64,000 nt of DNA from Bradyrhizobium stylosanthis (GTDB taxonomy: Bacteria; Pseudomonadota; Alphaproteobacteria; Rhizobiales; Xanthobacteraceae). The notes beneath the pieces are model-generated. The model was given only the letters and a program-made list of their open reading frames with translations, did no database searches and was not told where the DNA came from. A program made the position numbers and the translations under genes. Positions 38,401 to 48,637 of this stretch are shown here, piece by piece; the first letter of the stretch is position 1, and each line of letters begins with the position of its first letter. The stretch is from contig NZ_LVEM01000002.1 of NCBI RefSeq assembly GCF_001641335.1, positions 971,663 through 1,035,662 on the forward strand. Direction: 5' to 3'.

Positions 38401-38924
38401 AGCACCGCGAAGGCCGCCATCGCCAGCGTCACCATCAGCGCCATGTCGCCGAGGATCGGGATGTGGGAGAAGGCCTGGTCCTCGCTGAGAATGGTCTCGA
38501 GCGAGGAGGCCACGGCCTTGAGCTGGAGCGCGATGTAGGGCACCGAGCCGATGATCGCGATCAGCGCCACGGTCGCCGCCACCGCCTGGCTCTTGCCGTA
38601 GCGCGCACCGATAAAGTCGGCGATCGAGGTGATGTTGTGGGCCTTGGCGAGCTGGATCACGCGGCGGAGCACGCCCGCGCCGAGGCCGATCATCAGGATC
38701 GGGCCGACATAGATCGCGAGGAAGTCGGTCGAGGTGCGGGTGGCGAAGCCGACCGAGCCGAAGAATGTCCAGGAGGTGCAGTAGATCGCGAGCGACAGCG
38801 GATAGATCAGCCCGGACGCGCGGCCGGCCTTGGCCTGCGAGCGGCGGTCGCCGTGGCTCGCCACCAGGAACAGGAAGCCGATATAGCCGAAGGCCGCGGC
38901 GATCACGCCCCAGTCGTGCAGCAT
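35415..38924 (-). CDS. Hybrid histidine kinase with SSS symporter domain (CrbS/MxtR-like)
   Basis: A 1169-residue hybrid protein. The first half is a sodium/solute symporter-like domain with about thirteen transmembrane helices (GLIYPLSLAIYCTSWTFFGSVG, GARYGKSQA, LPRQFHVSVVEN). A linker and PAS-like domain follow (about residues 660-790). The H-box is ASHDILQPLNAARLY with His near residue 814, then the ATPase domain with NLISNAIKYTPRG and VYDTGVGIPP, and a C-terminal receiver domain with the Asp near 1096 in LLVDYHLDRG. It resembles CrbS and MxtR, kinases that govern acetate use. The frame is open 16 residues further upstream (start at 38972, after AAAGGGAAA), an alternative start. Confidence 0.9.
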   Translation of the reverse strand: MLHDWGVIAAAFGYIGFLFLVASHGDRRSQAKAGRASGLIYPLSLAIYCTSWTFFGSVGFATRTSTDFLAIYVGPILMIGLGAGVLRRVIQLAKAHNITSIADFIGARYGKSQAVAATVALIAIIGSVPYIALQLKAVASSLETILSEDQAFSHIPILGDMALMVTLAMAAFAVLFGTRQTDATEHQHGLMLAVATESIIKLVAFLTAGIFVTFWMFSPHELIERAMKTPEAVRAINYSPSIGNFLTMTLLSLCAVMLLPRQFHVSVVENSSDAEVGRARWLFPLYLVAINLFVIPIAIAGLVTFPFGAADPDMYVLALPMEGGADLLSVAVFVGGLSAATAMVIVECVALSIMVSNDLVVPLVLQRRPEGRTGGADFSDFLLRSRRLAIFAIMVMAYFYYRALGNTQLAAIGLLSFAAIAQLAPSFFGGLLWRRATARGAIGGMLVGFAVWLYTLFMPSFMDSSTAGILWLQHGPFGIEALRPQALFGADLPPLMHGVIWSLSLNILTYVLLSLARRPSSIELVQADLFVPNTLAPISPSFRRWRTTVTVQDIQTTVAQYLGPDRARHSFEAFSARRNVRLESAAPADFELLQHAEHLIASSIGAASSRLVMSLLLRKRTVSAKAALKLLDDSHAALHFNREILQTALNHVRQGIAVFDADLQLICSNRQFGDLLNVPPHFIQFGTPLREILEFMGVSDQAGETDREAMIEQRLVAYTTDSEPYLERLPDRHMVIEVLTNRMPGGGFVITFTDVTPTFEAAEALERANATLEKRVRDRTEELTRLNSELALAKSAAEDASISKTRFLAAASHDILQPLNAARLYVTSLVERQHNGEETRLVENIDESLQAIEEILGALLDISRLDAGAMTTSISSFKMADLMRSLEIEFAPVARAKGLDLTFVPCSLPVQSDRLLLRRLLQNLISNAIKYTPRGRVLVGCRRQGPSLRICVYDTGVGIPPVKRVEIFKEFHRLEQGARIARGLGLGLSIVERLARVLKHGIAIEGNKSGGSVFSVTVPTAKAVTLTAAVTSATPLARTPIAGALIVCIENDAAILDGMRTLLKAWDAEVIAVADPEGAIAAIEAAGKRVTGLLVDYHLDRGNGIAAIREIRRRFGDGIPAILITADRSPAVQIAARDEKVAVLNKPVKPASLRALLGQWRTQQMVAAE

Positions 38925-39080
38925 GGCGAGCGCGTTTCTCCCTGGGCGCGGCAAACCCGCGCCAATGCTCATTTTCCCTTTAAATCTAGCGCGTTGCAGG
39001 GACGCAAGCGACAGCGAAATGCCGGGCCGGGGGAGGAACTGGGGTTGTCGTTAAGCGGTGGGGCAGGTGGTAACCCCGCT

Positions 39081-39201
39081 GTCGTCCTGGCGAAAGCCAG
39101 GACCCATAACCACGGGACGTGGTTTCGGGCACGCTTGTTGCCCCAGCGAGCTACAACAATCCGCAGTCGGGGTAATGGGTCCTGGCTTTCGCCAGGACGA
39201 C
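39081..39201. repeat. Large inverted repeat between kinase gene and hemA
   Basis: The two arms, 39081-39107 and 39175-39201, are perfect 27-bp inverse complements, each beginning or ending GTCGTCCTGGCGAAAGCC / GGCTTTCGCCAGGACGAC. Each arm also folds by itself (CCTGGC-GAAA-GCCAGG). Confidence 0.85.
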
Positions 39202-39207
39202 CAGTAA

Positions 39208-40437
39208 CTACTCCGCCGCCAGCGACTTCTGGCGCAGCGGCAGGCCGAGGCGGTCCCAGACCTGCAGCAGGGCTTCGGCGAGCTGATCGATCAGGCCGTC
39301 GTCGTGATAGGGCGAGGGCGTGATGCGCAGGCGCTCGGTGCCCTTGGCGACGGTCGGATAGTTGATCGGCTGGATGTAGATGCCGTGCTCTTCCAGCAGC
39401 AGGTCGGAGGCCTGCTTGCACTTCTCGGCATCGCCGATGAACAGCGGCACGATGTGGGTGTCGCTCGACATCACAGGCAGGCCGGCGGCATTGAGGATCG
39501 CCTTGACGCGGGCGGCGCGGTCCTGATGGCGCTCGCGCTCCCAGCTCGAGGTCTTCAGGTGCTTGATCGCGGCGGTGGCGGCCGAGCAGATCGCCGGCGG
39601 CAGCGCGGTGGTGAAGATGAAGCCCGGCGCATAGGAGCGCACAGCGTCGATGATCTGGCCGTTGGCGGCGATGTAGCCGCCGAGGCAGCCGAACGCCTTG
39701 GCGAGCGTGCCTTCGAGAATGTCGATGCGATGCATGACGCCGTCACGCTCGGCGATGCCGCCGCCGCGCGGGCCGTACATGCCGACGGCGTGGACCTCGT
39801 CGACATAGGTCATTGCGCCGTACTTCTCGGCGAGATCGCAGATTTTTGCGAGCGGCGCGACGTCGCCGTCCATGGAATAGAGGCTCTCGCAGGCGATCAG
39901 CTTCGGCCGGCTCGTCCCTGCGGCCTTCAGCTTCTCTTCGAGGTCGGCGAGGTCGTTGTGGCGGAACACGACGCGCTCGCAGCCGGACTGGCGGATGCCC
40001 TCGATCATCGAATTGTGGTTGAGCTCATCGGAGAGGATGAGGCAGTTCGGAATGAGCTTCGCGATGGTGGCGATGCCGGTCTGGTTCGAGACATAGCCCG
40101 AGGTGAACAGCAGCGCGGCTTCCTTGCCGTGGAGGTCGGCGAGCTCCGCCTCGAGCTGCACCAGCGGATGATGCGTGCCGGCGATGTTGCGGGTGCCGCC
40201 TGCGCCGGTGCCGACGCGGGTCGCGGTCTCGACCATGGCGCCGACCACTTTCGGATGCTGGCCCATGCCGAGATAATCGTTGGAGCACCAGATCACGACG
40301 TCGCGCTTGCCCTTCGGCGAATGCCAGACCGCGTGCGGGAACCGGCCGGCGGTGCGCTCGAGATCGGCGAACACGCGATAGCGCCGCTCGGAGTGGAGAC
40401 GATCGAGGGCGGAGTTGAAGAACTGGCTGTAATCCAT
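39208..40437 (-). CDS. hemA: 5-aminolevulinate synthase
   Basis: A 409-residue PLP enzyme that condenses glycine and succinyl-CoA, the first step of haem synthesis in alphaproteobacteria. The start [23 protein letters not shown] and the motifs [65 protein letters not shown] and the PLP-lysine region [18 protein letters not shown] all match ALAS. Length matches the Bradyrhizobium enzyme. A perfect FixK-type box lies upstream at 40570-40589, consistent with known oxygen control of hemA in this genus. Confidence 0.97.
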   Translation of the reverse strand: MDYSQFFNSALDRLHSERRYRVFADLERTAGRFPHAVWHSPKGKRDVVIWCSNDYLGMGQHPKVVGAMVETATRVGTGAGGTRNIAGTHHPLVQLEAELADLHGKEAALLFTSGYVSNQTGIATIAKLIPNCLILSDELNHNSMIEGIRQSGCERVVFRHNDLADLEEKLKAAGTSRPKLIACESLYSMDGDVAPLAKICDLAEKYGAMTYVDEVHAVGMYGPRGGGIAERDGVMHRIDILEGTLAKAFGCLGGYIAANGQIIDAVRSYAPGFIFTTALPPAICSAATAAIKHLKTSSWERERHQDRAARVKAILNAAGLPVMSSDTHIVPLFIGDAEKCKQASDLLLEEHGIYIQPINYPTVAKGTERLRITPSPYHDDGLIDQLAEALLQVWDRLGLPLRQKSLAAE

Positions 40438-40569
40438 CGGCAAAACCTAAGACGGAACTGACCAAAAGGGCGGCATCTTCTTAGAGCTTTTCCAGCTCCA
40501 ATGTCTATGCGCTATCCCACATTTGGCCCTGCGGGGCATTTGGGCAAAATGCCCTATCGTGCGAATTGA

Positions 40570-40589
40570 AACTTGATCCGGATCAAGTT
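40570..40589. promoter_or_regulatory. FixK/FNR-type box upstream of hemA
   Basis: AACTTGATCCGGATCAAGTT is a perfect 20-bp palindrome with the FixK2 core TTGATCCGGATCAA at 40573-40586, centred 142 bp before the hemA start. An identical 14-bp core occurs at 60494-60507. Confidence 0.88.
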
Positions 40590-40651
40590 CGCGCGAGAGG
40601 TAATGTTGCTTTGCACCATGCGCCGGGGCGCGGTCGATCCGGGCTGCCTTG

Positions 40652-41383
40652 TTAGGATGCCTTGGCCTTCTTGCGCGGCTCGCGCTGCACGTCCTTCGCC
40701 GTGACCGGCTTCAACCAATCCGAATTGCGCAAGGCATGCGTCACGCAATCATGGATGTGGGTGTGCAGCACCTTGTTGGCGCCCTTGGCGTCGCGCTTCA
40801 GCGCCAGCTCCTTGAGCTCGCGATGTTCGGCAGCCGCCATCTCGCCGCGAAACACCACGGCGATCATCTGATAGCGCAGATAGCGGTCGTAGACCGCAGC
40901 ATGTGCATCGAGCAGCACCTTGGAGCCGCAGGCCGCGACGAGCGCGCGATGAAACTGGAAATCACACTGTTTCCAGCTTTCGGCGTCGGACCGTTCGCCT
41001 GACAGCAGCATCCGCTCCATCGCTGCGAGCTTGTGATGCGCCGAGACGATGTGCGCCTCCCAGTCGAGATCGCCGGCCGCGAACGACTTCTCGATCATGT
41101 GGCCTTCGAGCAGTTCGCGCAGCTCGGCGATCTCCTGGAATTCCGCCGCCGAGATCGGCGCCACCTCGAAGCCGCGCTGGCCTTCGGCGACGACAAAGCC
41201 CTCCGAGCACAGCCGGTTCAGCGTCTCGCGCAGCGTCGAGATGCTGGTGCCGTAGGCGCTGCTCATCCGCTCGAGCTTGAGCTTTTGACCCGGCGTCAGC
41301 TTGCCGAAGATCAGGTCGGTGCGGATGCGGCGGTAGGCGCTGTCGCCCACCGTCTCGGCAGTCGTGTCGGGAAGGATGTCCAT
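40652..41383 (-). CDS. GntR-family regulator (FCD type)
   Basis: A 243-residue regulator: an N-terminal GntR winged helix (about residues 10-75, RIRTDLIFGKLTPGQKLKLERMSSAYGTSISTLRETLNRLCSEGFVVAEGQRGFEVAPIS) and a C-terminal all-helical FCD ligand-binding domain with the metal/ligand residues in ELRELLEGHMIEKSF, FHRALVAACGS and HRELKELALKRDAKGANKVLHTHI. FCD regulators sense small carboxylates. It diverges from the TRAP transporter and dehydroquinase genes, so it probably controls them. It also shares the hemA strand, lying upstream of it. Confidence 0.9.
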   Translation of the reverse strand: MDILPDTTAETVGDSAYRRIRTDLIFGKLTPGQKLKLERMSSAYGTSISTLRETLNRLCSEGFVVAEGQRGFEVAPISAAEFQEIAELRELLEGHMIEKSFAAGDLDWEAHIVSAHHKLAAMERMLLSGERSDAESWKQCDFQFHRALVAACGSKVLLDAHAAVYDRYLRYQMIAVVFRGEMAAAEHRELKELALKRDAKGANKVLHTHIHDCVTHALRNSDWLKPVTAKDVQREPRKKAKAS

Positions 41384-41439
41384 GCCTCATCCTAGCGTCT
41401 TGGACGTGCGTTTTGGCAAATTTCGGAGCTTTATCAAGC

Positions 41440-41502
41440 GTTTCTCATAATATCATATGAAATGCAGAATATAGGTTGATTTATAATTCGTCATATAAGA
41501 CG
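41440..41502. promoter_or_regulatory. AT-rich operator/promoter region between GntR and TRAP genes
   Basis: An AT-rich patch in an otherwise GC-rich region contains the palindrome TCATATGA at 41453-41460 and a second TCATAT at 41491-41496. It lies in the gap between the divergent regulator and the transporter, where a GntR operator is expected. Confidence 0.45.
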
Positions 41503-41541
41503 TTCCCGCTCCTAAGAACGAGATCATCAGGGGAGGGCGCA

Positions 41542-42570
41542 ATGGTTGTTCGGATCAAAGGTCTGGCTTGGGTGGCGGCAATCGGCGCGGTTGCCCTGGG
41601 CGTGATGGGCTCGGCCTCGGGCCAGGCCATCCAGGAGCGCACCATCCGCTGGGGGCACCTCAACAACACCGACCATCCCGTCAGCAAAGGCGTGCAGAAA
41701 TTCGCCGAGATCGTCGCGGCCAAGAGCGGCGGCAAGCTGAAAGTGCGCGAATATCCGGCCAATCAGCTCGGCAGCGAGATGCAGCAGCAATCCGCGCTGC
41801 GCGCCGGCACCCAGGAGATGCAATCACCGGCGACGACCTCGCTGGTCGGCATCGTCAAGGATTACGGGCTGATCGATTTCCCCTTCATCGTCTCGACCCC
41901 GCAGCAGGCCGATGCGCTGCTCGATGGTCCGCTCGGTGCGGCGCTGCTGGCGAAACTGCCGGAGAAGGGGCTGGTTGGCCTCGCCTACTGGGATCTCGGC
42001 TTCCGTAACGTCACCAACACCCGGCGGCCGATCACCAAGGGCGAGGACCTCGACGGCATCAAGATCCGCGTGATCCCGAACCCCGTGTATCTGGAGACCT
42101 TCAAGGCGTTCAACGCCAACCCGGTGCCGATGAGCTTCTCGGAGCTCTACAGCGCGCTGGAGACCCGCACCGTCGACGGCCAGGAAAATCCATTCTCGGT
42201 GATCCTGTCGAACAAGTTCTACGAGGTGCAGAAATATCTCAGCGTTACCAACCACACCTACTCGACCAACATCATCCTGATCTCCAAGAAATTCTGGGAT
42301 ACCCTTTCGCCCGACGAGCAGAAGATCCTGCAGGACGCCGCGATCGAGGCGCGTGACTACCAGCGCAAGGTCAGCCGCGAGCAGGCCAAGGCCGCGATCG
42401 ACGAGCTCAAGGCCAAGGGCATGGAGATCAACGAGATCGCGCCTGGCGAGCTCGACCGCATGCGCGCCAAGACCAAGCCGATCGCGGAGAAATTCTCCGC
42501 CGACTACGATCCCGCGCTGGTCAAGCTGTTCAACAGCGAGCTCGATCGCGTTCATGCGCTGAAGCCCTGA
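41542..42570 (+). CDS. TRAP transporter solute-binding protein (DctP family)
   Basis: A 342-residue periplasmic binding protein with a signal peptide (cleavage near SASGQAIQ). It shows the DctP pattern: RWGHLNNTDHPVSKGVQKFAEIVAAKSGGKLKVREYPANQLGSE, then PTTSLVG-like SPATTSLVGIVKDYGLIDFPFI, the carboxylate-binding Arg region DLDGIKIRVIPNPVYLETFKAFNANPVPM, and FSELYSALETRTVDGQENPF. It delivers an organic acid to the two membrane subunits that follow. GGGGAGGGC precedes the ATG at 41542. Genomic partnership with a dehydroquinase suggests a quinate- or shikimate-like ligand. Confidence 0.93.
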   Translation: MVVRIKGLAWVAAIGAVALGVMGSASGQAIQERTIRWGHLNNTDHPVSKGVQKFAEIVAAKSGGKLKVREYPANQLGSEMQQQSALRAGTQEMQSPATTSLVGIVKDYGLIDFPFIVSTPQQADALLDGPLGAALLAKLPEKGLVGLAYWDLGFRNVTNTRRPITKGEDLDGIKIRVIPNPVYLETFKAFNANPVPMSFSELYSALETRTVDGQENPFSVILSNKFYEVQKYLSVTNHTYSTNIILISKKFWDTLSPDEQKILQDAAIEARDYQRKVSREQAKAAIDELKAKGMEINEIAPGELDRMRAKTKPIAEKFSADYDPALVKLFNSELDRVHALKP

Positions 42571-42580
42571 GCGGTAGCTC

Positions 42581-43123
42581 ATGAAAGCGGTCGTCAACGC
42601 CTATTTCTGGCTGCTCCGCGCGGTCATCGCGGCGCTGCTCGCCGCGATGGTCGTGCTGGTGTTCGGCAACGTCGTGCTTCGCTACGGCTTCAACTCCGGC
42701 ATCGCCGTCTCGGAAGAGCTGTCGCGCTGGCTGTTCGTCTGGATGGTGTTCCTCGGTGCGATCATCGGCATGAAGGAGCACGCTCATCTCGGCGTCGACA
42801 GTCTGGTTAAGATCCTGCCGCCCGGAGGTCGCAAGCTCTGCTACGGGCTCAGCCACCTCCTGATGCTCTACGCCTCCATCCTGCTGACGGAGGGCTCGTG
42901 GAACCAGACGATGCTGAACTGGGATACCGTGGCGCCGGCTTCGGGTCTCTCGGTCGGCCTGTTCTATGCCGCCGGCATCGTGTTCGGGGCCTCCTCCTGC
43001 GTGATCATCGTGCACGAGCTGTACCGGCTCGCGACCGGGCAGATCGCCGACGCCGACCTGATCGCGATCAGCGAATCCGAGGAGCTGGCCCATTCACCGG
43101 ACGCCGCCGGCGGAAAGCTGTAA
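42581..43123 (+). CDS. TRAP transporter small permease (DctQ family)
   Basis: A 180-residue protein with four transmembrane helices, the DctQ layout: LLRAVIAALLAAMVVLVFGNVVLRYGFNSGIAVSEELSRWLFVWMVFLGAIIGMKEHAHLGVD is the family core, with Arg and Glu-Glu after helix 1. It pairs with the large permease downstream. It starts 10 bases after the binding-protein gene and ends three bases before the next gene. Confidence 0.94.
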   Translation: MKAVVNAYFWLLRAVIAALLAAMVVLVFGNVVLRYGFNSGIAVSEELSRWLFVWMVFLGAIIGMKEHAHLGVDSLVKILPPGGRKLCYGLSHLLMLYASILLTEGSWNQTMLNWDTVAPASGLSVGLFYAAGIVFGASSCVIIVHELYRLATGQIADADLIAISESEELAHSPDAAGGKL

Positions 43124-43126
43124 GCG

Positions 43127-44407
43127 ATGACCGTCGCCGTCTTCACCTTCTCGCTGCTGGGCGCCATGGCGATCGGCATGCCGATCGCGTTCGCGCTGAT
43201 CGTCTGCGGCATCGCGCTGATGACCTATCTGGCCATGTTCGACTCCCAGATCATCGCGCAGAACGTCATCAACGGCGTCGATTCCTTCCCGTTGATGGCG
43301 GTGCCGTTCTTCATCCTCGCCGGCGAGGTCATGAACACCGGCGGCCTTGCGCGTCGCATCCTCAATTTCGCCATCGCGCTGGTCGGGCATTTCCGCGGCG
43401 GGCTCGGCTATGTCGCGATCCTCACCTCCTGCATCCTGGCCTCGCTGTCGGGCTCGGCGGTCGCCGACGCCGCGGCGCTCGGTGCGCTGCTGGTGCCGAT
43501 GATGGCGGCGGCCGGCCACAATCGCGCCAGCGCGGCCGGCCTCGTCGCGGCCGGCGGCATCATCGCGCCTGTCATCCCGCCCTCCATCGGCTTCGTCATC
43601 TTCGGCGTCGCCGCCAATGTCTCGATCTCGAAGCTCTTCCTGGCCGGCATCGTGCCGGGGCTGCTGCTCGGTGTCGGCCTGTGCTTTGCCTGGTGGTGGG
43701 TGGTGCGCAAGGAGAATCCGGCGCGCCTGCCGCGCAAGAGCATCGGCGAGATCTGGCGTGCGCTGATCGACGGCTTCTGGGCCCTGATGCTGCCCATGAT
43801 CATCATCTTCGGCCTCCGCTTCGGCATCTTCACCCCGACCGAAGCCGCCGTCGTCGTCGCGGCCTATTCGCTGGTCGTGGCGATGGGCGTCTATCGCGAG
43901 CTGAAGCCATCGCAACTGCCGGCGCTGCTGGTCTCGACCGCCCAGACCACGGCGGTGGTCATGTTCCTCGTCGCGGCCGCGCTGGTGTCGTCCTGGCTGA
44001 TCACCGTCGCCGAGATCTCCGACCAGATCGTGGCCCTGGTCAAGCCGTTTGCCGGCAACCAGACGCTCCTCACCATCGTCCTGATGATCATCGTCGTGAT
44101 TGTCGGCACCGCGCTCGACATGACGCCGACGATCCTGATCCTGACGCCGATCCTGATGCCGATCGTCAAGCAGGCCGGCATCGACCCCGTCTATTTCGGC
44201 GTGCTCTTCATCATCAACAACGCGATCGGGCTGATTACCCCGCCGGTCGGCGTCGTGCTCAACGTGGTCGCCGGCGTCTCCCGCGTCTCGATGGACGACC
44301 TGATCCGCGGCGTCTGGCCCTTCATGATCGCGCAGCTGGCTGTGCTAGCCTTGCTGACGCTGTTTCCCGTTCTCGTCACCGGCCCGGCCAAGTGGTTCGG
44401 CGGCTAA
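43127..44407 (+). CDS. TRAP transporter large permease (DctM family)
   Basis: A 426-residue membrane protein with about twelve helices that drives sodium-coupled uptake of the bound solute. Typical DctM sequences are seen: PLMAVPFFILAGEVMNTGGLARRI, GGLGYVAILTSCILASLSGSAVADAAALG, AGHNRASAAGLVAAGGIIAPVIPPSI and NNAIGLITPPVGVVLNVVAG. It follows the small permease by three bases and is followed by the dehydroquinase gene. Confidence 0.95.
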   Translation: MTVAVFTFSLLGAMAIGMPIAFALIVCGIALMTYLAMFDSQIIAQNVINGVDSFPLMAVPFFILAGEVMNTGGLARRILNFAIALVGHFRGGLGYVAILTSCILASLSGSAVADAAALGALLVPMMAAAGHNRASAAGLVAAGGIIAPVIPPSIGFVIFGVAANVSISKLFLAGIVPGLLLGVGLCFAWWWVVRKENPARLPRKSIGEIWRALIDGFWALMLPMIIIFGLRFGIFTPTEAAVVVAAYSLVVAMGVYRELKPSQLPALLVSTAQTTAVVMFLVAAALVSSWLITVAEISDQIVALVKPFAGNQTLLTIVLMIIVVIVGTALDMTPTILILTPILMPIVKQAGIDPVYFGVLFIINNAIGLITPPVGVVLNVVAGVSRVSMDDLIRGVWPFMIAQLAVLALLTLFPVLVTGPAKWFGG

Positions 44408-44425
44408 CTCCCAGAAGGACCTTCC

Positions 44426-44857
44426 ATGAAGCGCGTGATGATCCTCAACGGTCCAAACCTCAACATGCTCGGCATCCGCGAGCCGCACATCTACGGCACG
44501 ACGACGCTCGCGGAGGTCAATGCGAGCTGCGAGGAGGCTGCCGGAAAGCTCGGGCTCAAGCTCGCCTTCCATCAGTCCAACCATGAGGGCGTGCTGGTCG
44601 ATCTGATCCAGTCGGCGCGGCAGGACGCCGATGCCATCGTCATCAATCCGGCCGGCCTGTCCTTCACCTCGGTCTCGATCATGGACGCGATCAAGACGTT
44701 CGAGGGGCCGGTGCTGGAAGTGCACATCTCCAACATCCACGCCCGCGACGAGTATCACCGCCACTCGAAGATCTCGTTCGTGGCGACGGGCGTGATCTGC
44801 GGGCTGGGTCCGTTCGGCTACATCGCGGCGCTGCACGCGATCGCGAACATGAAGTGA
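44426..44857 (+). CDS. aroQ: Type II 3-dehydroquinate dehydratase
   Basis: A 143-residue dodecamer-forming enzyme that interconverts 3-dehydroquinate and 3-dehydroshikimate. The Asn in ILNGPNLNMLG, the lid Arg and catalytic Tyr in GIREPHIYGTT, and the catalytic His region VLEVHISNIHARDEYHRHS are intact. The substrate loop usually reads INPGAYTHTS; here it is INPAGLSFTS, which lacks the conserved His, so activity or specificity may differ. Its place after a TRAP importer and a GntR gene suggests a catabolic role in quinate/shikimate use rather than aromatic biosynthesis. A separate housekeeping copy may exist elsewhere. Confidence 0.9.
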   Translation: MKRVMILNGPNLNMLGIREPHIYGTTTLAEVNASCEEAAGKLGLKLAFHQSNHEGVLVDLIQSARQDADAIVINPAGLSFTSVSIMDAIKTFEGPVLEVHISNIHARDEYHRHSKISFVATGVICGLGPFGYIAALHAIANMK

Positions 44858-44876
44858 GGCGGTGTCGCGCTGACGG

Positions 44877-45034
44877 TGCGCTCCCTCGCCCCGTTCTTAC
44901 GGGGAGAGGGTTGGGGTGAGGGGCCTGCTTCCGCAGGGACGGTGAGAGTTGGATTCGCGGAGAGTCCCCCTCACCCGGAATCCGCGCTACGCGCGAATTC
45001 CGACCTCTCCCCGCAAGCGGGGCGAGGTGAAGAA
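44877..45034. repeat. Dispersed inverted repeat, family B copy 1
   Basis: GTGCGCTCCCTCGCCCCG with GGGGAGAGGGTTGGGGTGAG at the left, and CCTCACCC...CGACCTCTCCCCGCAAGCGGGG at the right. A close copy lies at 55991-56141, and a shorter one near 63683. It fills the gap between aroQ and the convergent metallo-hydrolase. Confidence 0.85.
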
Positions 45035-45039
45035 AGAAC

Positions 45040-46101
45040 TCACGTCGTCTTGAACTGCAGCACGCCGTCCTTCGCCTCGGACGTCAGCCGGCCCTCGACG
45101 ATCATGTAGTTGACGTGGGCGACCAGCTCGCCGGCGGCAAAGCCCATCTGGTGTTCGTCCAGCACGTGCTTGTTGAACACGACGGGCACCAGCTCGCGCG
45201 AGGTCTTGGGCTGCTCGCGGCAGGCGTCCGCGATCAGGCGGCAGCGCTCTTCGTGGTGATCGGCGAGCTGCTTGATGCGGGTCTTGAGGCCGTAGAACGG
45301 CACGCCGTGGCCCGGCAGCACCAGGAGATCATAGGGCAGGGTGGTGGTGAGGCTCGCAAGCGAGGCCAGATATTCGCCGAGCGAGTTCTGGTCGGGCTCG
45401 ACCGCCCACACGCTGACATTCGGCGAGATCTTGCTCAGCACCTGGTCGGCGGAGAGGAACAGCTTGTCGTCGGCGCAATACAGCATCACCTGGTCGAGCG
45501 CATGACCGCCGCCGGTGATCACCTTGAAGCGCCGCGCGCCGATCACGACCTCGTCGCCATGCGAGATGCGTCGGTAGGAAGGCGGCAGCACCGAGACGCG
45601 CTTGAGATAGTCCTGGCCGCGGCCCAGCAGCTTCTCGGTCAGCGACTCGTCCATGCCATGGCGGCGGAAGAACTGGCGCTGTGCCTCCTTCCGCTCCTCG
45701 GTGCCGCGGTTCTGGTGGTAGACCGATTGCAGATATTCGACCTGCGACATCACCAGCGGGCAGTTGAACCGCTCGACGATCCACCCCGCGAGGCCGACAT
45801 GATCGGGATGCGAGTGGGTGACGATCAGGCGCGTGATGTTGACGCCCTTCAGCGGACCCTCGAACAGCTTGGTCCAGGCCTCGATCGTCTCCTCGTTGCC
45901 GAAGCCGGCATCGATCATCGCATAGCCGTCGCCGTCGGCGAGCAGGTAGATGTTCACGTGGTTGAGGCGGAACGGCAGCTTCAGCCGCGCCCACAACACG
46001 CCGGGCCGGATTTCCACGACCTCTTCGGGGCCGGGATGCTGGTCCCAGGGATAGCGCAGGGCCTCGGCCGAGGACTGCACGGTGTCGGTTTTTGCGTTCA
46101 T
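45040..46101 (-). CDS. Metallo-beta-lactamase-fold hydrolase
   Basis: A 353-residue hydrolase. The metal-binding motif is THSHPDHVGLAG (about residues 95-106), followed by later ligands in TGGGHALDQVMLY, SADQVL and LPGHGVPFYGL. Family members include lactonases, glyoxalase II and thioesterases. The C-terminal extension with HHEERCRLI and HQMGFAAGELVAHVNYMIVEGRL resembles the winged-helix end seen in glyoxalase-II-like or acyl-CoA thioesterase-type MBL proteins. Substrate unknown. It is on the minus strand, separated from aroQ by a repeat. Confidence 0.88.
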   Translation of the reverse strand: MNAKTDTVQSSAEALRYPWDQHPGPEEVVEIRPGVLWARLKLPFRLNHVNIYLLADGDGYAMIDAGFGNEETIEAWTKLFEGPLKGVNITRLIVTHSHPDHVGLAGWIVERFNCPLVMSQVEYLQSVYHQNRGTEERKEAQRQFFRRHGMDESLTEKLLGRGQDYLKRVSVLPPSYRRISHGDEVVIGARRFKVITGGGHALDQVMLYCADDKLFLSADQVLSKISPNVSVWAVEPDQNSLGEYLASLASLTTTLPYDLLVLPGHGVPFYGLKTRIKQLADHHEERCRLIADACREQPKTSRELVPVVFNKHVLDEHQMGFAAGELVAHVNYMIVEGRLTSEAKDGVLQFKTT

Positions 46102-46225
46102 GCTACCGGCTTAAACCCAGTGCGGGCGAGGCGCCAGCCGAAAAAGGACGGGCCGTGGTCTCCGCATGGCGGTCATACCGGGCAGCGTTTTTCCGCGTCA
46201 CGGTTGGGCGTCCGCCAAAAACGCA

Positions 46226-46317
46226 GTCATTCCGGGGCGCGCGTGAGCGCGAACCCGGAATTTGGAGATGGCAGTGCGGGATTCCGGGTTCGGCGCTGTG
46301 CGCCGCCCCGGAATGAC
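46226..46317. repeat. Dispersed inverted repeat, family D
   Basis: Perfect 14-bp arms GTCATTCCGGGGCG / CGCCCCGGAATGAC enclose an inner imperfect pair (GAACCCGGAATTT, GATTCCGGGTTCG). It lies directly after the chemoreceptor gene's stop. Confidence 0.8.
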
Positions 46318-46319
46318 GA

Positions 46320-48619
<2,300 letters not shown>

Positions 48620-48637
48620 TAAGGTTTTGCTAACCGA

